Shown one piece after another: positions 27,601 to 40,111 of a DNA stretch of 64,000 nt. The notes under the pieces were generated by a model that saw nothing but the letters and a program-made list of their open reading frames with translations, was not told the DNA's origin and searched no databases. A program made the translations under genes and the position numbers. Each line of letters begins with the position of its first letter. Positions within the stretch are counted from its first letter, which is position 1. The stretch covers positions 1 to 64,000 of the forward strand of contig CAJNYU010002792.1 of NCBI GenBank assembly GCA_905331475.1. The letters are read 5' to 3'. The stretch is from Rotaria socialis (Eukaryota; Rotifera; Eurotatoria; Philodinida; Philodinidae).

Positions 27601-30600
27601 TAATTAATAGTTTATTGATTGAAAATAATAACCATTCGAATGAGAATTCCATGGAAATCGATGAAGAAAAAAAGCAAGAATCTTCACAATGTTTATTAAT
27701 ACTTCTTTCGCTTGCTTTATCATGTATGAGAAAATTAAATGTAAGCATTAAAAATATTTTAATTTTTTTATTCATATATCTTTTCTCTTTTCTTTTTCTA
27801 GCATTTACATTCACGCCTTCTTGCACTCGAACTTTTACGTTTGATGATTCCACTTGTTGATGATCAAATTATACTCGATCGAATTTTACCCTATGTGGTA
27901 AGACAAACGTTTGCTTCAAAACGAACAATAGAAAAACTACTAATTTTTAAATGATATAAAGAAAAATAAATAGATAAATAAATACAAGTGAGACCCATCT
28001 TTCTTAACTGACGTGAAGGCACTAGACTATAGTTGATAGCAAAGTTTTAGTGAAAAATAAAAGATTTGCGGACAACATAGATATGAATGAATCATATTGT
28101 TTGTAATCGTTTTCAAAGTGAACGATTCAAATTTTTCTTTTAACAAAATATTTTCTTTTAGCATGCAATGTTAAATGATGATTTTCATCGTGTACGAGCT
28201 GATGCTATTCGAACAGTTGTTTTTGCAATATCATCTGTAAAAAATATAAATCAAGAAAATGCTGATCTTTTTAGTGAATATCTTTTCCCGACATTGGTAA
28301 AGAAAAGAAAAAAATCATGTGTGAATTTATTATTCAATTAAATTTTTATTATTGATCTAGTCATCACCACATTTTCCCGACGATTGTTATGTTCGGTCGA
28401 ATCTTGCCAAATATCTATCTATCCTAGCTGAACATTCATTAAGGTAAAAAATAAATTATTCTATTCTAAAACATTCTTATTCGTTTACGTTTTCTTTATA
28501 GATTTTTAGAAAAGACCTATCTAATTGAAGAACGAAATCATATAATAAATAATGATCATTTTGTAAGTGATATTATTTGCATGGTAAAAGAAAATTGTGT
28601 ACATTTATTGTTGTTTTTTTGCGAATAGAAAAACTATGAAGATGAATTAAAAGGTGTTCACACATGGATGCAAGGTAAATTCGGCGATCTTATTCATGGT
28701 GAAAATGATGATCCAAATGGACAATTGGCTGAGACTCTATGTCGATCAGATCTTATACGTTTGTGTACTTTTTTTGGCAAACGAAAAAGTAAAAAGAAAA
28801 GAAAAAGAATTCATCAGTCAAATTCATTATCGTTTCGTTGTATAATTTAGCAATTGAAGTTATTTGTGGACATTTAACAACACTATTGAGTCAACCTAAT
28901 TGGCGTTTACGCGCAGCATTATTCGATAGTCTTGTTACTGTTGCATCATATATTGGACTTGAAAGTGAATTATTTATTTTACCATTACTCAATCAAGTTT
29001 GAATTTAATAATTGATAGAAAAAACAAAATTTCGAATATATTTTATTTTTTTTTATTTTTGAAGGGATTACTTGATGACGAAGAATTTGTTGTTTATCGA
29101 GTATTGAAAGCACTTGCTTGTTTTGTTCGTTTATCATTATTAAAACGGAAAACAGTTTATGAATTTCTTCGACAAGTTGCACCACTTGTTTGCCATCCAG
29201 TATGAAAAGAATCTTTTATTATCGAAATTTTTCATTTATTGTAATTTCATTTTAAGAATCTTTGGCTTCGATTGAGTGTTATTGAATTTATTAATAGTAT
29301 TTGTGAAAAGTCACATTTAGCTGATATACATGGATTTGTTATACCGGTGATCGAACGATTCTTTAAATTTCCCATTGTTCAAGTTGGCAATCCTGTATGT
29401 TATTAATAGAAATTTCAAACTTTTCCATTTGAATAAAATAAGTTTCTTATGAAGTAGCATTTTTTCGAAAGTTTACACATATTCTTAACAGAAACAAATT
29501 ATGCACTTGTTCTACTGGATCCTATCTACTTAAATTCAGAAGCTAATAGTATACGTAAACAAATAAGCTAATACAAAACAACGAGATTCTTTCGAATCTA
29601 TTACGATTTGATATTTATGACTACTAGTATTAAAGTTATGACATAACATGAAAAACTTTGAAGGACGCGAATTCATAACATATTGATGATGAGTGATAAG
29701 TATTCTTAGGGAATTTTTTCTTTTCAAAACATTTCATCCTAAAACTTCACACGGAGATAAAGCTCATAGTGATAAAGAATATTTTTGTCGCAAATTATTC
29801 AGTAATTGTAATTCGAATAATCTATTATTTAGGAGATATTATACAATGCATTGATCGAACCATTATCACGTGAATTATTTGAATATGTTCAAAAAATTCA
29901 ACCGAATGAAAATTTATTTCGACATTTTATTGATCGATCAAATATTCGACAAATGACAGGTAATGGACTGAAACCAGCCTATATTCAACCAACTGATGCT
30001 GTTGTACATGAAGTAAGATAATTGCTATTCTTTGAATTCAGATTTATTTTAAAATGTAAATAACTTTTTTGTTTGTAGGCCTTTGCTAAATTAACTGAAT
30101 TAGGAATGAAAGAATTCGATGAAGACAAAATTTTAGCATTGAAATTTTTCGTTAAACAAACATCACAATACAGATTAAAGTAAAATTAAAGAAGAAAACT
30201 AAAAGTATTCTTCTACATAAAAAAAACGAATACTGCTGTTTTAGTATAAGTGCGTCAACTGAATCAACAACACGTCCAGGTACTGTTAATATAAAAGTTT
30301 TACCAGCACAACGACTTGATTCAAATCTGAATATAAATCGAAATAGTAATGACAACTACTCAGCAAGAAATATTAATAATGAAAGTGTCAGTTATATTGT
30401 ATATCAGTTGAAGCACCTTTTCTCTACGTATTCATTTTTAAAAATTTAGTCGGATTGGTCGGAAATGTTTGGAGGCGTAACAATGCAAATTTCCAATCAA
30501 GTAGAAAATCTTCCATCGAACTTAACAGCCAGCTCAAATGATAAAACACCGAATGAAAACAACGATGAAAATATGTTAGTTGATACAGCACAATATCAAT

Positions 30601-33579
30601 TACCATCAACAGAAAACATAACACAACATCGACCAGTTCTTATTCGAGATCCAGCATCAAGAATAACACGAACAGGTTTTTTTTATTCTTTGTATTAAAA
30701 CTATAAAACTTCATTTATCTTTTCAAAAGGACTTCGATTACAATGTTTAACTGAAAAACATAATTTACTGTTAAAACATGACGCTATCAATCGTGAAGAT
30801 TGTCAACGTGAAAAATTACTTAAACATAATGTACCAACAAATGTTTATGAAATAGCTGATCCAAAATTTTGGACACCACAAGGAACTCTTCTCGGTCATA
30901 TTCATTTACATAGTGGGAAAATTACAAGGTAATATTTTAAAATAAAGCGAAAATTCGATCATTTTTTAATGTTCTATTTTCGAAGATTAACATCAAGTCT
31001 TGTCTCTCCATCGACGAATCATACACAACTGTTTGCTACTGGTGATGTAAAAGGAGCGATACGACTCTGGGATATAAATCAATTTCAAAAAACCCTTATC
31101 TTCCGACCAACACGAGCTATTCGTGCAATAGGTAAAAACATCAATATCATATTCATATGTTTAAAGTCATATGAGAGCGGGGGCAGGGGTGCATAAGTCT
31201 AGAATATTTGAAACAACTCTATAGAAGGATAATTAAAATTGATGATTGGAATTATCGAAAGGAAACGTATCTTTTTATAAAATGACACGGATATGTTCTC
31301 TTAGCTGTGTTTGGAAAAGGTTATAAGTGTTAACTTAGATTTTTGAACCATTGAAAGAGGACAAATTACAGACGCCATTTCATTTGATATTACATTAAAT
31401 AAAATTGCTTTAAAAATGAGTTGAAAACAGTATTTTATATCAAGACAATCTATTAAGATTTTAATAAAATTCCATGTAGTTTTACAAGTAGGTTATCACG
31501 TAGATTATGTCTCTGAATTATACATCTAGGTATTTGCATCAAAATAAAAGTTACATCAAAATGGAACATCGTTTTCGGACATTTTGTTTTCTTTTGAATA
31601 CTTTGTCTCATTTAGTAGCAAACAAAAAATGACTCGAGACTGTTTTACTTCTCACCGTTGAATGTTATGAACATTACATTTTTCTTTGTTCTATTGAGGC
31701 TTGGTCATAGTTTCGATGATTTTGATTGTTTACCTACTGAATAGATCTATTTGTTGACTTTGATTTAATATTTTTATTGAATTTAATTGCTCTTTTTTAG
31801 GATCATCTATTCAAGGTTTAGCATTCACGTCGGATAATGGTTTAAATCTTGCTTCTTTAAGCGAAAATGGGCAATTGAATATATATGAGTACGTAGAACA
31901 TGGATTCTCTTCTTCAAGTAAAACAAAAACAAATGGTCTTTTTCTTTTAGTCTTAATTCTCCTACAACAGATATTCGTGAATCATTTTATCATTTCAAAA
32001 TGAATGTTGATGATGTTGGTGTACCCGTCGATTTGAAATATTTTAATACTGGTTCACAAGATATTTTAGCATTAGCTACATCACAAGGTTTAATTGTTGG
32101 AATTGATACAAGATGTTCAACGCCTGTTTTTCGCTTTAAAAATGATTTAAATCATCGTAAGAGAAATTTTGTATTTGTTTCTATTTGTCTCATTTTATTT
32201 TTCTAGGTTTAATAACTGCACTTGAGGTCGATGAACTTCAATCGTGGTTAGCAGTAGGCACTGGTAGTGGATTTATTGATGTATGGGATATGCGTTTTCA
32301 ATTGTGTATTCAAGGTCTAAGGCATCCAACAGGTGAGAAGAAGAGTTTTTGATAGTTTTTTCTTTAGAGTGATTCAGCATACAAGAGTGAAAGTAACCTT
32401 TTTGTTTTTAGTAGCCAGAAATTCTCTTCAGGTTTTCATTCTATCTTTTTCTTTCTCTATTGAAAGTCTATCACGCTGGGATTCCTCTTCGTTTTGAGAT
32501 TTCTAATTTTGACGAAGAAGGCAGCTTCATACCTCTAAAAGAAAAACTATGCTTAAAAATAGCTCTTTTTAATTATAAAGATAATGTAACTTCATTAAAA
32601 ATAAAAGACAATCTATGTCATATCATTCATCGAGACATGTTTGTTCAAACAAAAATAAATTAAATATATATAATCAACATCTACAGAAAATCTTCAGCTC
32701 TGTATTCAAAAAGGCGACAAATTTTGTTATCATTTTAGACTAAAAAATTCTTCAAACAGAAAATATGGAGACTATTTATAAATTTTTTTATAAAAAGCAA
32801 CGCGTATTTTTTATTGAAAAAGAGACTTCGATTTTATTTGAATCTTTATGAAAAATCAGACTATAAAGAAAATTAAATTTTTAAATCTTAGGTGCACGTA
32901 TAATTACTCTACTTCGTCATCAAGATCAGCCAAGTAGTTTAATAAGTTCATTTCAAGGTAACAATGAAGTAGCTATTTGGGATATTGCTAAACCTCAAAT
33001 GCGACAAAAAGCTTTCTGGCCATCGCCAGTAGCCCCACTTTCGTTAACACAGGTATGAAAAAAAAATAATGAAAAATGTTTCTAAATACTTTAACAATGT
33101 TGTTGTTGTTGTTGTTTTTGTAGTCGTTAAATCATTACATTGCAGCAATGTATTTATGGAAAAATGATGGAACTACATCATTGCTTTGTGCTGGAACAGA
33201 TATGCGTATAAGAAATTGGAATTTAACACAACCAATTCGATCTTATATTGTATGTCGTGGACCAGCTGACGATGATGCTTTAACTGCTCGCTATCAACCT
33301 AAAACTATTGATGGTACTGAAGTTACCATTGAAGAATATCATCGACGTAAACATCCGTCTTCACCACCACCATCATCAACACAATTAATAAATACAGCAG
33401 CAGCACTACCACCGTCTGGGCCATCGACAACAACAGAAATCAAAACAACAAAATCCAGTGCAAACATTCCTCCTGCACATACTGATACAGTTACATCAAT
33501 GCAATTAGTTATGTCAAAAGAACGTACGCCTTATTTGATAACTGTTTCATGTGATGCTGTTGTTAAAATATGGAAATAA
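24621..33579 (+). CDS. PIK3R4: VPS15 / PIK3R4, regulatory subunit of class III PI3-kinase
   Basis: VPS15 scaffolds the VPS34-Beclin complexes that make PI3P for autophagy and endosomal sorting. Exons: 24621-24709, 25349-25393, 25463-25542, 25601-25677, 25742-25993, 26923-27095, 27160-27283, 27347-27513, 27578-27740, 27802-27897, 28162-28296, 28361-28443, 28502-28562, 28629-28788, 28851-28996, 29065-29199, 29257-29394, 29833-30012, 30079-30179, 30245-30386, 30450-30675, 30730-30928, 30986-31131, 31801-31888, 31951-32156, 32207-32332, 32892-33052, 33124-33579. They give 1384 aa (human 1358). The N-terminus MGNQ is a myristoylation signal. The kinase-like domain (about 25-330) has HGDLKIEN and DFA in place of HRD and DFG, as is normal for VPS15. 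HEAT repeats follow (about 390-800). The C-terminal third is a WD40 propeller (AIRLWDIN, FIDVWDM, VAIWDI, VVKIWK). Confidence 0.93.
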
Positions 33580-34994
33580 TTACAGAATCCAACGATGTCA
33601 ACCCAATCGTCTTTCGTGAATAGAAAAACGAAAAGAAATTGAACCTAGTCTTCTTCTACTTCTTCGTTTCTCCTTTGGTCTTCATATCGTGTTCGAACTT
33701 TTTTTTTATATTTATTAATTATATATACGTATATATATATATATTAATATCAACCAATTGAACCGGTCAGATTAATTGATTTTCTTCACATTAATCTAGA
33801 TATATATAAATATGTACCATATAGAATTTTATTAGCAAAAAAAAATTAACTTCATATAACAAAGATTTGTGTTCTCTTTTGTTTTATACACCCTAAGTAT
33901 GATGTTTTCTTTTCTCTCGTGTTTTTCTTTGCCTTCTTTTTTTGTCTCGTTTTCTTTTTGTATGACTTCAATACCGTATATAAAAATCAAGACAGTTTGA
34001 AATATAAATCGCTATCATACTTTGTTTTTTCTAGGATTGATTTTGTTTTCATATCATTAGTTTGTGTGAGTATAAAAACATCTGTTAATCATATATCGAA
34101 AGGACTATCATCGTACTCAGAACATTATTTGCGAATAAAAAACAACAAACTTCAACACAGATAAAAGTAACATGTTGATAGTTAGAAGTATGTTACTTAT
34201 GTGAATGTTTTTTTAATCTTTCAACAATCGAAACTATTTCATAATTATTTTGTTTTTATTGAGCGTGTCTTGTCTTAACCTTATCAATGATAGAACAGAA
34301 TTTTCTCTGTGCACCAATATTTTTTGTTTATTGAACCATGATATCAATTGTTCACACGGCATCATTCATTCGAGCATCTTTTTATTGCATTATCAATCGT
34401 ATCCTACTCTTAATTTATCGTGCATATTTCATTTCATTTTCCTAATAGAAGTGAACATCAAATTAAGTTAAATAACTAGATTCAATTTCATATGCAGAAA
34501 TTGATGACATAGCAAAACAAAAAAGAATGTCAAACACAAAAATATCGATTGTTAGAAAAACAATCTTACTGTAGGTTTTCAAAATAGATTCATAATAGGA
34601 TATTTTTGTTGTTTTCATATCGTACCCTTTCCATGGATGAATTCAATCTGTCTCTTGTGATATTCAATAATTATTTTGCAGTGTTTTTTTCATGAATAAA
34701 TTTCTGTTTCTGTTCCTTTATTTTCAATTAACTAACATATCTTTTCGTCCAATTAACCGATGTAGCATCGACGATCATAAACAATATAGATTACTTAATC
34801 GGCTTGTCGTCTAATTGATCAATCCCAATTTCGGAACAGTACTTTGATTAGAATGAAAAATTGGAACAACTTGAGCCATTTTAACTAAATCAGATTTAGT
34901 CTATAAAAGTAAACACATTCGATCATTCAGTAACATTTCTCGCTCAACTTTCTTATCGTCAGTACTCGTCTGAAAATTCAATACAACTACATCA
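33580..34994. other. Intergenic, 1.4 kb
   Basis: VPS15 3' region followed by the upstream region of the IN-box gene. A (TA)n run is near 33720-33745. Two short frames (33919-34164, 34250-34471) have no features. An acceptor-like CTTATCGTCAG ends at 34962, 32 bases before the next ATG. Confidence 0.5.
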
Positions 34995-35691
34995 ATGGCA
35001 TTCTGTAATCCAGTAAAAGTAAATATATTTATTGTGTTTTATATATCATATATATATATTTCTAGTGCGTTCATCCACCTAATTCTTCTATTATAACTTA
35101 TAATAAACATTCAACTAATTCAATTAAAACATTACTTCGACGTCAACTATTTAAAAAATCGAAAACTCCCGTACATAGTCCAGTTCCAAGTCATGCATCA
35201 TCAACAACTGCTCGATTTCAACGTATCAAAGGGTATGTATATATGTTTTTTTTTACATATGTTTTAATCTTTTGTTATTGTATTTTTTCTTCAGATCTAA
35301 TTTTGTCCGTGAAGTTAATCCAAAGTTAGAATACAGCATTAAAACAGACTCAACAAATAATTATGATATGACTATCTTTCATGAAGAACAACTGGATGAT
35401 ACATACGCAGTTTTATCTCGTCGCCGATCAAAAAGAGTTCCTAGTTGGGCTAGAAGTAAGATAATCTAATTTTGTTGTCTTAAGTAATCAATGATCTTTT
35501 TTGTTTTTATAGAAAGTGAACTTCAATTAGCATTTATTAATCAGATTTACTTTAATGATAAAAATCCAGAAGATATCTTTGGTACTGTTGAAATCGATGC
35601 AGCACATGAAATGGTTAAATCACTTGAATTTTACGACTCTGAACTGTCATCAAATTTTTCTTTCTCTATGTTTTCTCCGAATTTTGTATAA
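34995..35691 (+). CDS. Short INCENP-like protein with C-terminal IN-box
   Basis: INCENP is the scaffold of the chromosomal passenger complex; its IN-box binds and activates Aurora B kinase. Four exons (34995-35018, 35066-35232, 35295-35455, 35513-35691) encode 176 aa. The IN-box is at about residues 110-155: RVPSWAR, then a helix LQLAFINQIYF, then PEDIFGTVEID, matching the family pattern P-x-W-A ... P-e-x-I-F-G. A Ser/Phe-rich tail follows (SSNFSFSMFSPNF) where INCENP normally carries its TSS activation motif. The rest is basic and short; I see no long coiled coil or single alpha-helix and no clear CEN box. Family INCENPs are several hundred residues longer. It may be a reduced INCENP, a paralogue, or a gene whose upstream exons I missed. 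An AATAAA is at 35725-35730. Confidence 0.75.
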
Positions 35692-36190
35692 TACTTTTTT
35701 GTTTTGGCTTCTTTTTAATACAATAATAAATTATTTTCTATCTATTTCAATTATATTTCTCATATTTTTAAAGCTAAACGTATTTTTGATGATATTTAAT
35801 TTCACATTGAGAAATTTGTTCGCCTAGTTACGTGATTAAATAATGTAGTTTATTGAGTAAATATTGAAAAAAAAGAAAAGAAACGATATGCTCTTGAATA
35901 AATGAACACAGCATTAATACGAAACTGAAGAGAAGAGAAACTATACCCTAGCTGTTTAGCTTAGATATAAAAAGAGAAAAAAATTACATGTCCATGTTCT
36001 GTGTAATAGATTGAAAAAAATGAACGGCCTGGTTAACCAAATCAGTAATAGACGAGAAGATTCTTGTTGTCAAACCACAGTTTGGTTTTGAGACAACATC
36101 TTGCATAGTCATTGATACCGTTGGTGTTTGACCAGCACCGTCATTTCTTGCCGTCGTCATTTCACGACGACAACTTAATACGGGGGTTTG
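35692..36190. other. Convergent 3' intergenic region
   Basis: Separates the 3' ends of the IN-box gene (+) and the polyamine oxidase gene (-). It contains the AATAAA at 35725 for the plus gene. No further coding sequence is supported. Confidence 0.55.
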
Positions 36191-39188
36191 TCAGGGTGGT
36201 TCTTCACGTTTCCACTGCATTTTATTAAAATCATCTGTATTGGCTTTAACCAACATTTCTGTATCGTTTTTCGTATTCAATTCTTGTATTATTTCTAATG
36301 CTTGTGCTTGACCAGTTATGAAAGCACCCGTTACAGTTGAATAAAAGCGAGTATGGGTATGTTCACCCGCAAAATGTACTCGCGACTAAAAATTACATGT
36401 TTGTTTAATAAATAAATAGAGAAGAGACGAGCGAGATAGATAGAAAGAAGAAAAAAGAAATAGATAATTGTGAATAATCATAATCAAACCTATTATTCTT
36501 CTTCATCGTCATCATTCGAACAGAACCTAGTTAAATAAACAACAACAAAACCGAGGAACACGCGTATTCAACAACTCTTAGGTGTGAATTGATATATTAC
36601 CCCAAGAAATCGTCTACCTGCGCATTGCCTACGGGTGTTGTCCATCAATCGGATTCTGCCCTTCTGAGAGACTACTAAAAGGACTTTAAGTATAAAAATA
36701 TCAATACTATCATTTTTGTTTGCAAATTTCAAGTGAACTTTAAGGAATCAAACTGACCTTGTCTTGCACTTTTAATGGTTCAGCTAAGTCTCGAATATGT
36801 TGACAAGATGATGCGCCGACAGGAACATACGAATATGAACCTTTTGAGCATGGATTTGAAAACCATTGAGTTCTAGAATGTATAAGAGGAAAAAAAATAA
36901 TGAAATTCTATTCACGGGAGTTTTAATTGACGGAATCTAGAGATGACATTTGTTGAGGAAGTGCTTGTTAGAATTTTTTGTTTTATGAATAGCATGAGTA
37001 AAATAGTTGATACGCAAGCTTGTTTAAATGCTTTACCATCATTTAATTGATTTCTATAATGACAGTAATCAATCTTTGTTTATGTAAATTAGTTTTTTAA
37101 CAGAGTAGCCTGACAGTTTATTGAATTCTTTTAATTTGATTCACTATGTTTCATGTCAATCACAATGAATACTCTAGAAAGAATTGATATCCAGAGTTTA
37201 CTTCTTTTAAATCTACGCTACACTTTCACGATAGTTTTAAATGAATGCCATAATCTCCTTCAGGAAAATCAAGGAAAAAAAATGATTTTCTAATTGAGAA
37301 TTAATGCTTTCATTGAACGCTGACCTTGAGGATTAATGTTTTTTCTCTTGCACACCTAGCTCCTATCGCGTCATTAGTCCTATTTTAGGATAAAAAATAT
37401 GATAAAAGCATGATATTTACATCAATAATGATAATCGCTAGTAAAGATCTTCTCATTTCAAGATAGCAAAAAAATCCAAAGATGTGAAACGTCCAAAGGA
37501 AACTATTGTCATCATGACCTAAAATGTATGCAAATTTTTGTTAGTGTCGCTGAAGGGTGCCGTATAATTCCATTGATGTGTACCATATTGCTATAGTATC
37601 ATCAAATCAATCAGTTAGCAGCCCTGGACTTTCTCTCGGGCTATTTTCATTGCTGTTTACGATCTATATTGTGTACATTAATTGGAAATCAAAAGAGATT
37701 TATCAGTTATAGACGATTTTCTCGTAAGAGAGAAAATCTAGCAAAACAAAGCTAATAATGCGATCATTTTTTTTCTTCTTCTCTTACCGAACAACTTTTG
37801 TTGGTGTTGGTATATGGGCACTCTTTAAGGTTTTCCGAAAAAGATTTGTTAGTACATCACCAATATATTTTTCGTTCAATTGTTCACAAAAGATAGCTTC
37901 ATCACCCGTTATCCAACATAATAAAACATTATCATAAACCTTTTGAAATAAGAATATTTTTTTGTACCATTCTTTCTTAATATCTAGCGTGTCATGCTTT
38001 CGATCATAAACAATAGCCAATGAATCACCAGTGAAAAAATCTATTTTATCATAAAATAAATAGATCTTATCGACCGTACCCATATCCATTTTTTGTATTG
38101 CTTCACTTTTCCATGCTGAAAAAAGAAGAAAAGCAAAAAAGTTCAATTCATCTGTGTTGTCAGGAGTAAATCAATTTACCTGGTAATGCTGGAGTAAACA
38201 ATGATTTATAACTCCATTTCATAACAGCCAACGGAATCGTGCAAATAAGTTGTTCGCATTCATAAATATTTCCATTTGCACATGTGATTTTAACATGCTT
38301 GTCTGTATCCCATAATATATTTTCAACAAATTGTTCAAATAAAATCCAATCCTGTGGTATTTGTGAAAACAAATAACGAATTAATGTTGAATAACCCGAT
38401 GGAAATTCCATATCGGGACCTTTTGGCCGTTGATATGAACCAAATTCTGAATAAGACACCTGTTCCATTGATTGACAACCACATTCACCTGTTTCTTGAT
38501 CAAATCTATACAACAACAAAAAGCATTTGTTTTTTATCAACACAATTTTATTTATTGTCTTGAATGAAATTTTTACCTTCGTTGAAGTAATTTAAGTTTT
38601 AAGGAACGTGTTCCATTATCGCCAGCGTTTGAATTTAGAAAATTTTCAAATTTTTCCAAGAAGACTTTATGAATACTTGACGATGATAATTGTGTATTGT
38701 TTATTTGTTGAAATTCAAACAAATCACGTGTATCTTGTAGTAAGCTATCAAAAAATTGATCAACTTCATGATGTAATTCACTTGAGATATATAAACCATT
38801 TTCATCAACACATGTACCAATATCAAAATTCAGAATTGTCCCTGTATGAGCTGGAAAATTTTCACGTTGTGCCAATTCATATACAGGATTTCCTTGTAAG
38901 CCATGCATCCAACATGCACCCATTTCGAGTGGTTTTGATAAATTTTCATCTAAGTATTCGGTGAGGATGCGTCCACCAATACGTTTTGAACCTTCAAGAA
39001 TAATAACTGATTTAACACCAGATTTATGCAATTGATATGCAGCCGAGAGACCAGCTGTACCAGAACCAATAATTATTACTTGATGATATTGAGAAATCTA
39101 TCATAAAAAGAAAAAGAGTAATTATGAGATGTGATTGGGAAAAATAATCTATTCATATAATTACCAGATTTTGATCGGCTGTTGACAT
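36191..39188 (-). CDS. Polyamine oxidase-like flavin amine oxidase (PAOX/SMOX family)
   Basis: FAD enzymes of this family oxidise (acetyl)spermine or spermidine, releasing H2O2 and an aminoaldehyde. Six exons, 39188 down to 36191: 39165-39188, 38577-39097, 38180-38505, 37788-38115, 36758-36872, 36191-36385; 502 aa, near human PAOX (511). The FAD-binding start is VIIIGSGTAGLSAAYQL (about 15-31), followed by EGSKRIGGR and MGACWMHG. The C-terminal flavin motif is FAGEHTHTRFYSTVTGAF, and GSYSYVPVG precedes it. No peroxisomal SKL-type end is seen (it ends EEPP) and no signal peptide, so it is probably cytosolic. GSYSYV favours PAOX over SMOX, but substrate cannot be told from sequence. The gene is head-to-head with the MDC1-like gene, 923 bases apart. 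Confidence 0.9.
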
Positions 39189-40111
39189 GTTCGGAGGTCA
39201 ACAAAGAATTATATGTAGAAATAAGAACCGCCACGTCTAAACTTTAGTTCGAAGTGAAACTTCTTGTCTAGAACAAGAATAAGATTGTATTCGACTTTGG
39301 TAAATACGAGCTTCTTCAATAAGATTCACTCTTTATATACGCGTCTATGTTTTCTTTCAACCGGCTACGCTAGAAAAGATAGAGAACGAGAGAGAAAAAG
39401 AGAGATTAACCCGGGCTGAGAGTCAGGTGATTCCTTCTTCATACAAGCAAAAAGCGATATTATTGGAAAAAATATTTCTTCCAGTAGGAGTTGATAAGTA
39501 ATTTAATCATAAAGTCAATATTTTCATATTACGGCATATTTAAAAAACAAAAAGATTTCATCGATATTCTCAAGAAAAGAAAGTTGGAACAAAATCAAGT
39601 GCGCAAACTAATGATATTTCTTATTTAGAATTCGCTGAAGTACGATATTCTATATTCTGCTGCGTTCTTTTTGCGTATGTGCTTATTTTCGAAACGAATC
39701 TTAGTATGAAAAAAGATGAAGAGAAAAACAGAGCCTCATGACGCCATTATGTATTATTCCCATTGAAATAGGATTCATGCAAGAACGGCTTTTTCCTTTT
39801 AAAACGGAAGAAAAACAAATAGAAGGCTAGACTCGTAGAATATCGTATTAATTTCTATAGATGACACTAAATATCAGTAGTAATTAATAACTAATTTTAT
39901 ACAAATAACAAATTAATACTTTTCTAGAATGATTTTGATTTTTTATATTGTTTTATCGTATTTATTCAAGTCATGACAATACTCAATATATATTTGACAA
40001 AAGACAAAGAATAGATGTCACTAGCTACATTGAACAAAGATTCGGAAAGTATAGACAATCTATTCATTTCTATCAAGAAATTTTCCAGACAATTGTTAAA
40101 AAGCAAACGAT
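39189..40111. other. Divergent upstream region of polyamine oxidase and MDC1-like genes
   Basis: 923 bases between opposed start codons. An acceptor-like TTTTCCAG ends at 40088, 23 bases before the MDC1-like ATG. No coding sequence or recognisable core promoter motif was seen. Confidence 0.5.

Noticed and set aside
32460..32663. 67-codon frame in VPS15
   Set aside because: Lies inside intron 26, whose ends join in phase to continue the WD40 region.
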